Shown: one piece after another, positions 59,957 through 64,000 of the stretch
Numbering within the stretch: position 1 is the first letter of the stretch
How the letters are laid out: each line of letters starts with the position of its first letter
IMG/VR virus record: IMGVR_UViG_3300020442_000005
Coordinates: 1-64,000 of that record
From: a virus
Length of the DNA: 64,000 nucleotides
Reading direction: 5' to 3' (one strand)
Program-made: the position numbers and the translations under genes
Notes under the pieces: generated by a model
The model's database searches: none
The model's input: only the letters and a program-made list of their open reading frames with translations
What the model was told of the DNA's origin: nothing

Positions 59957-61183
59957 ATGAGTACTAGAGACGTAGCATCCCAGATCAAATACGTAGGTGG
60001 CCTGACATTGCCAGAGATGCTTAATACAGCAAACCCAGTCTGGGTTCAGGCAGCTGAAAACACTATCAACCTCATGAACAGAAGACAGTTTTCCGAAAAC
60101 CCTGATCGGAAAAACGTTACTATATGTTATAACAACATGGGTCGTGACATGGGAGATTTAGGCAATCAGCTGTTTCAATTAGCGTTTCTTGTTGGTATGG
60201 CTAAAGTTAACAAAACTTCTTTTAAGATTCCTAATGGAAATTCGCCATACTACAAAGAAAAGGGAGTAAAATTAAATTGTTTTGATATTCCAGAGCATTT
60301 ACTTCACGATATTCCTCTTACGGAAAATACGGTCAACCTGTCAGAAAAATCATTTAACTTAAGAGACGAAACATTATCAATGTTTTATTGTACGGCTCAC
60401 TATCTAGGAATACTTCCAAAAAATTGCAACATTAATATCTTCGGGTTTTTTCAAAACTACATGATAGCTGACTATTTGGATGATGATCTCCGAAAGCTCT
60501 TAACATTTAAAGAAGAGCATGAACAAAGAGCAGAAGATTTTATTAAGGCGCTAAAGTCAAAATACAAAGACCCGGTAGCTTTTGTACATGTGAGACTTGG
60601 TGACCAAAAGGACGACGAGGTCAACCACCCTGTACTAACAAAAGAGTATTACGACATTGCTTTTAAAAAATGTTTGGATTCAAACCCTAATACAAAGTTT
60701 CTTATAATTTCAGATGAGCCAGAAGACTGTAAGAAAATATACCATGGTCCGCAGTTTATTTATCAGAATGATATTTTTGAAAAAGAAATTAGTGACCATA
60801 GAACAGAGCAGGATTTGAAATCGTATTTTTCGGCACCCGTAGATCTATGCATTATGTCAAAAGCAGAAACTTTAATAATGGCAAACAGTACTTTCAGCTG
60901 GTGGGGAGCCTGGCTAGCAAAAGACGCTAAGATATATGCGCCAATCAGATCGAGATGGTTCGGTCAGGCCTTGAATTTTAAACCAATGACTGATTTTTAT
61001 CCCCCAAGATGGGAAGAGATTTGGTTTCCACAAATAGAAAATGCTAAATTTAACAAATCGCAGACATATATGATTCCTATTTTTGGAGATGATCGATCAC
61101 CAGTGAGTTTTGACGAGCTAGGATTATTGAAATCAGAACAAGAAATTGATAACTTTATTATTAAGGCAATGCAATTGCATTAA
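59957..61183 (+). CDS. Alpha-1,2-fucosyltransferase-like protein (GT11)
   Basis: 408 residues. The DLGNQLFQLAFLVG start of the domain, FVHVRLGD (the HxRxGDY donor motif), and MANSTFSWWGAWLA followed by FYPPRW are the GT11 motifs. An extra N-terminal stretch of about 65 residues precedes the domain and a C-terminal one of about 60 follows. It implies GDP-fucose as donor, although no GDP-mannose dehydratase or fucose synthase is in the window. RBS GGAGT. Confidence 0.85.
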   Translation: MSTRDVASQIKYVGGLTLPEMLNTANPVWVQAAENTINLMNRRQFSENPDRKNVTICYNNMGRDMGDLGNQLFQLAFLVGMAKVNKTSFKIPNGNSPYYKEKGVKLNCFDIPEHLLHDIPLTENTVNLSEKSFNLRDETLSMFYCTAHYLGILPKNCNINIFGFFQNYMIADYLDDDLRKLLTFKEEHEQRAEDFIKALKSKYKDPVAFVHVRLGDQKDDEVNHPVLTKEYYDIAFKKCLDSNPNTKFLIISDEPEDCKKIYHGPQFIYQNDIFEKEISDHRTEQDLKSYFSAPVDLCIMSKAETLIMANSTFSWWGAWLAKDAKIYAPIRSRWFGQALNFKPMTDFYPPRWEEIWFPQIENAKFNKSQTYMIPIFGDDRSPVSFDELGLLKSEQEIDNFIIKAMQLH

Positions 61184-61198
61184 ACGTAAGGGTTGAAT

Positions 61199-61864
61199 AT
61201 GAAAAAATTAAATTATAATTCTTCTAGATACAGATTTGCAGAGATAGTTTGCGAGCATTTTAAAGTTACTTCTTTAGAAAATTTACATATTGAAAGGAAA
61301 GACTTACTGCCACAAGAAAAATTAAACTTTGAAAATGAAAGCAAAACAAGATATCATGATCATTTTTACTCAAGGTTACGATCTGGCTGGGATGAAATAA
61401 CAACAGCGTATGAGACTTTTATAAAAAACGAAATAAAACCATTAGTTAGAGACGAGTTTGTATATCAAGCGTTTCCTACTGTGCGTTTTCATATTCCAGG
61501 TGATCAGGCTATACATTATTGGCATTACGATTCCGATGAAGATCATCGACACCCAGAAGGTGAAATTAATTTTCAAGTTGCATTAACCAATATACATGAT
61601 ACACAAGCCATGTGGATAGAATCAGTTCCGGGATTGGGGGATTATTCTCCAATGAATATGTCGTACGGCGAATATTACGTATTTAATGGCAACAAATGCA
61701 CTCATGGAAATAAATGTAATGAGACTAATAAAACAAGAGTAAGTTTTGATTTTAGAATATTGCCTTTAAAAAAGTACGAAAATTATTTAAAATCAAACAC
61801 AAATAAAAGTTCAGCAACAATGGACAGAAAATTTATTGTTGGAAGCTATTATTCAAAATTTTAG
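61199..61864 (+). CDS. 2-oxoglutarate/Fe(II) oxygenase-like protein
   Basis: 221 residues from the ATG at 61199 (AAGGG upstream; TTG at 61193 rejected). HYWHYDSD gives H-x-D, and CTHGNKCNETNKTRVSFDFR gives the distal His and the Arg that binds 2-oxoglutarate. This matches phytanoyl-hydroxylase-like oxygenases, also known in sugar modification (StrG-like). It may hydroxylate a glycan component. Confidence 0.7.
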   Translation: MKKLNYNSSRYRFAEIVCEHFKVTSLENLHIERKDLLPQEKLNFENESKTRYHDHFYSRLRSGWDEITTAYETFIKNEIKPLVRDEFVYQAFPTVRFHIPGDQAIHYWHYDSDEDHRHPEGEINFQVALTNIHDTQAMWIESVPGLGDYSPMNMSYGEYYVFNGNKCTHGNKCNETNKTRVSFDFRILPLKKYENYLKSNTNKSSATMDRKFIVGSYYSKF

Positions 61865-61874
61865 TGGGGATTAA

Positions 61875-62453
61875 ATGAGTACAGATGAAAAAAAACACTA
61901 TACATACGACTATTGGTTTAAAAACGATTTTCACAAATCATGGCATGAAGGTGGCGAAGAATATTACGTTAACCGATTTTATGAAGACATAGTTTTTAAT
62001 CTAGATATTCCGAATGAAGGATATATAGTTGTTTTAGGCACTTACAAATGCGTTTCTTTCGAAAAGCTGTGTAAAAAGTATGGCGCGGAAAGATGCATAG
62101 GGTATGATTTACATAACCCTACTAATCATCCAAGAGTAATTATAAAAAACGGTTTGGAGTTATCATCTGAAGACAATATCCCAATCGCGTTCTGCCATAA
62201 TGATTTTGGTGGTTTTCAACATACACCAAAGCTGAAAATCCACGGTCAGAAGTGGGCTGCCCAGAATATTATACCGGGAGGCTATTTTTTAGGCAACAGT
62301 AGCCAGAATAGCATAAATTTTGACATTGAAAAGTTAATGTCTGACATTGGTTTTGTTAATACACGATTGGTGGATTTACCACCAGAAAAGTTTAATTTAT
62401 CTAATCTACCAGAGTTTAGACATCATTCTTATATGCTGTCAAGGAGAAAATAA
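61875..62453 (+). CDS. SAM-methyltransferase-like protein
   Basis: 192 residues. YIVVLGTYKCVSFEKLCKKY then GYDLHNPTN resembles a Rossmann nucleotide-binding start, but the usual GxGxG is missing, so binding of SAM is uncertain. The middle AFCHNDFGGFQHTPKLKIHG and the end FRHHSYMLSRRK are unassigned. Placed by context among modification enzymes. Confidence 0.5.
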   Translation: MSTDEKKHYTYDYWFKNDFHKSWHEGGEEYYVNRFYEDIVFNLDIPNEGYIVVLGTYKCVSFEKLCKKYGAERCIGYDLHNPTNHPRVIIKNGLELSSEDNIPIAFCHNDFGGFQHTPKLKIHGQKWAAQNIIPGGYFLGNSSQNSINFDIEKLMSDIGFVNTRLVDLPPEKFNLSNLPEFRHHSYMLSRRK

Positions 62454-63116
62454 ATGTGGGCAGAGTTAAATGAAGTGATACCGCTCTTATCAGAACAAGG
62501 ATTTGTAATAAATGACCCATGGGACGTAGTAAAAGCTTTTGAGAAAAAAGTTGCAAACTACGCTGGAGCTAAATACGCAATTGCGCTCGATAATTGTACG
62601 AATGGTTTATTTCTGTGTTTAAAGTATTTAAAACATGAAGGCAAAACAATCGAAATACCTGCGTGTACTTATATTTCAGTTCCCTTTGCAATTATTCATG
62701 CTGGCTGTAAACCAAAGTTTGTAGACAAAGAGTGGTCAGGTAAGTATGAACTAGGAGACACTAACATTATTGATGGCGCCACAAGATTTTCCAAAAACAT
62801 GTATGAACCAGGAACTTTTCACTGTTTGTCTTTTCATTTAAAAAAAGTGTTAAAGTTGGGCAAAGGTGGCATGATTTTAACTGATGATAAAGAAGCCTAT
62901 GATTGGTTTCAGTCCGCATCAAAAATAGGAAGACATGTTGATCGATTATATAAAGACGACTACTTTGACATTGTTGGTTGGAATATGTTTATGCCACCCG
63001 AGCAGGCAGCAAAGGCGATTTTATTGTTTGAAAATCTAGCCGATGAAAATGCTGATGCTGGTGGCTCTAGTACATATCATGATCTTAGAAAACACAAAAT
63101 TTTTAGAGAATACTAA
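62454..63116 (+). CDS. DegT/DnrJ/EryC1-type sugar aminotransferase, short form
   Basis: 220 residues against about 370 usual. AKYAIALDNCTNGLFLCLKY, EIPACTYISVPFAI, and SFHLKKVLKLGKGGMILT with the PLP lysine cover the large domain. After about residue 190 the C-terminal small domain that completes the active site is missing. Either it is a reduced enzyme or a truncated gene; the stop overlaps the next start cleanly (TAATG), which argues against recent damage. Confidence 0.8.
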   Translation: MWAELNEVIPLLSEQGFVINDPWDVVKAFEKKVANYAGAKYAIALDNCTNGLFLCLKYLKHEGKTIEIPACTYISVPFAIIHAGCKPKFVDKEWSGKYELGDTNIIDGATRFSKNMYEPGTFHCLSFHLKKVLKLGKGGMILTDDKEAYDWFQSASKIGRHVDRLYKDDYFDIVGWNMFMPPEQAAKAILLFENLADENADAGGSSTYHDLRKHKIFREY

Positions 63117-64000
63117 TGCAAAACGTTTACCTCTTTGAAATCAACGACATTCTTGCAAATCAAGCAAAATTGCCATATTCTACTGGCTTGATTTGGTCTT
63201 ATTGTTCAACGATACCTGAAATAGATAATGCTTATACCTTGGGAAATCTTTTCTTTTGGCGTCAAAGCACAGAAGATTATTTGAAACAAATAGAAAATCC
63301 GTCAGTTGTGGGTTTTAGTTGTTTTGTGTGGAATTGGACTAGCAACATCGAGATGGCAAAAGCAATTAAAGATAAATACCCTGATTGCTTAATTGTATTT
63401 GGCGGATGGCAAGTTCCTATGTCTGATCGTATACAAGGGTTTTTTCGAAAGCATCCGTACGTAGATATAGCAGTGCATGGCGAAGGTGAGCTTACATTTG
63501 CTGATATTTTGCTGGAAAACTTAAAAGGATTTCCTGAGTGGGAAAAAATCGAGGGATGTTCTGTTCCATATAGAATGCTACATAACAAAAAATCGATTAA
63601 TAGAATTGTAGATCACGGTTTGGTAACAAAAAAAGAAATATTCGCAAAATCTTACAAACCTCTTGATACGTTCACAACAAAACCAAGAGCAAGAATAAAA
63701 TCAATTGCATCGATGCCGTCTCCTTACTTAGATGGTTTATTTGACAGATTAATTAAGGACTGTAACTATGATTTAGAAGCTACGTTTGAAACGACGAGAG
63801 GGTGTCCGTATGCATGCACATATTGCGAAATAGGAACAAAATATTATCAAAAAATAAAATACCATGGATTAGAAAAAATATATGCTGAGATAGACTGGAT
63901 GTCAGAAAACAAGGTAGTATTTGTTTACAATGCCGACTCTAACTTTGGCATGTTAAAGGATCATCTTCCAATTACAAAATATCTTGTAGACAAAAAAAAG
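63116..64000 (+). CDS. B12-binding-domain radical SAM protein, 3' end outside the window
   Basis: Open from the ATG at 63116 to the window end, 295 codons without a stop. N-terminal cobalamin-type domain: VGFSCFVWNWTSNIEMAKAI, IVFGGWQVP, AVHGEGELTF. The radical SAM motif TTRGCPYACTYCEIG (CxxxCxxC) is at about 226-240. It is the second such enzyme of the island, not closely similar to the first. The C-terminal half lies beyond the window. Confidence 0.83.
   Translation, partial: MQNVYLFEINDILANQAKLPYSTGLIWSYCSTIPEIDNAYTLGNLFFWRQSTEDYLKQIENPSVVGFSCFVWNWTSNIEMAKAIKDKYPDCLIVFGGWQVPMSDRIQGFFRKHPYVDIAVHGEGELTFADILLENLKGFPEWEKIEGCSVPYRMLHNKKSINRIVDHGLVTKKEIFAKSYKPLDTFTTKPRARIKSIASMPSPYLDGLFDRLIKDCNYDLEATFETTRGCPYACTYCEIGTKYYQKIKYHGLEKIYAEIDWMSENKVVFVYNADSNFGMLKDHLPITKYLVDKKK

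Noticed and set aside
1-64000. CRISPR array, insertion sequence or tRNA gene
   Set aside because: No regularly spaced direct repeats, transposase genes or tRNA cloverleaves were seen; gaps between genes are almost all too short, and the longest holds the tmRNA.

Overview
The window looks like part of a large tailed double-stranded DNA phage genome, probably marine and with a Gram-negative host. The phage call rests on very dense packing with ATGA, GTGA and TAATG overlaps, a near-uniform plus strand (only four minus-strand genes), two fibre-type structural proteins (one of 1985 residues), PIN-PhoH, an Hsp20 of the kind common in marine myoviruses, and many small unknown genes. There are no ribosomal or core housekeeping operons. 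No terminase, portal, capsid, polymerase or tRNA gene is visible, so the genome must be much larger than this window. Phage identity is an inference.

Layout. 1-5.4 kb: virion-like unknowns, a VWA lipoprotein, a metzincin-like protease, and two minus-strand genes including a fibre protein. 5.5-9.4 kb: an 875-residue HELQH protein, a ferredoxin, thymidine kinase, and a complete one-piece tmRNA with a 13-residue tag. 9.4-12.5 kb: a run of small proteins sharing the N-terminal signature MK(I/L)T-(R/K)-x-QL-RR-I-I and ending in an (I/L)xE-A/S site. 12.4-15.8 kb: two paralogous histidine kinases, a stand-alone receiver and a coiled-coil membrane protein. 15.9-25.7 kb: a KxDG/HIGH nucleotidyltransferase fusion, Hsp20, secreted and hydrophobic unknowns, a MoxR ATPase with its VWA/HExxH partner, and a trypsin-like lipoprotein. 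25.7-34.2 kb: metabolic genes (eukaryote-type phosphomannomutase, class II aldolase, IscU, an XPD/DinG-like Fe-S helicase, SHMT, a HIGH nucleotidyltransferase, HAD phosphatase, type II mannose-6-P isomerase-like cupin, NUDIX). 34.3-38.9 kb: YhbH-SpoVR-PrkA, the stress cassette known from bacteria. 38.9-43.2 kb: a GroEL-apical-like protein, zinc-ribbon and histone H1-like small proteins, a Cys-rich sigma region 4-like regulator, and PIN-PhoH. 43.2-49.8 kb: fibre operon. 49.9-64 kb: a 16-gene glycan-modification island (glycosyltransferases, sulfotransferase, FkbM methyltransferases, fucosyltransferase, two B12-type radical SAM proteins, oxygenase, aminotransferase).

How the parts fit. The sugar-phosphate genes at 25.7-32.8 kb probably feed the glycan island, which follows the giant fibre gene directly and may decorate it or the host surface. 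IscU could supply the ferredoxin, the helicase and the radical SAM enzymes. The shared N-terminal signature resembles the T4 capsid-targeting peptide plus gp21 cleavage site and may mark proteins packaged in the head. Host-facing control may run through the two-component genes, the PrkA cassette, the sigma-like protein and tmRNA. At least nine promoters share an NTGTAn -35 box and a TATAAT-like -10 box, all but one with exactly 17 bp between them.
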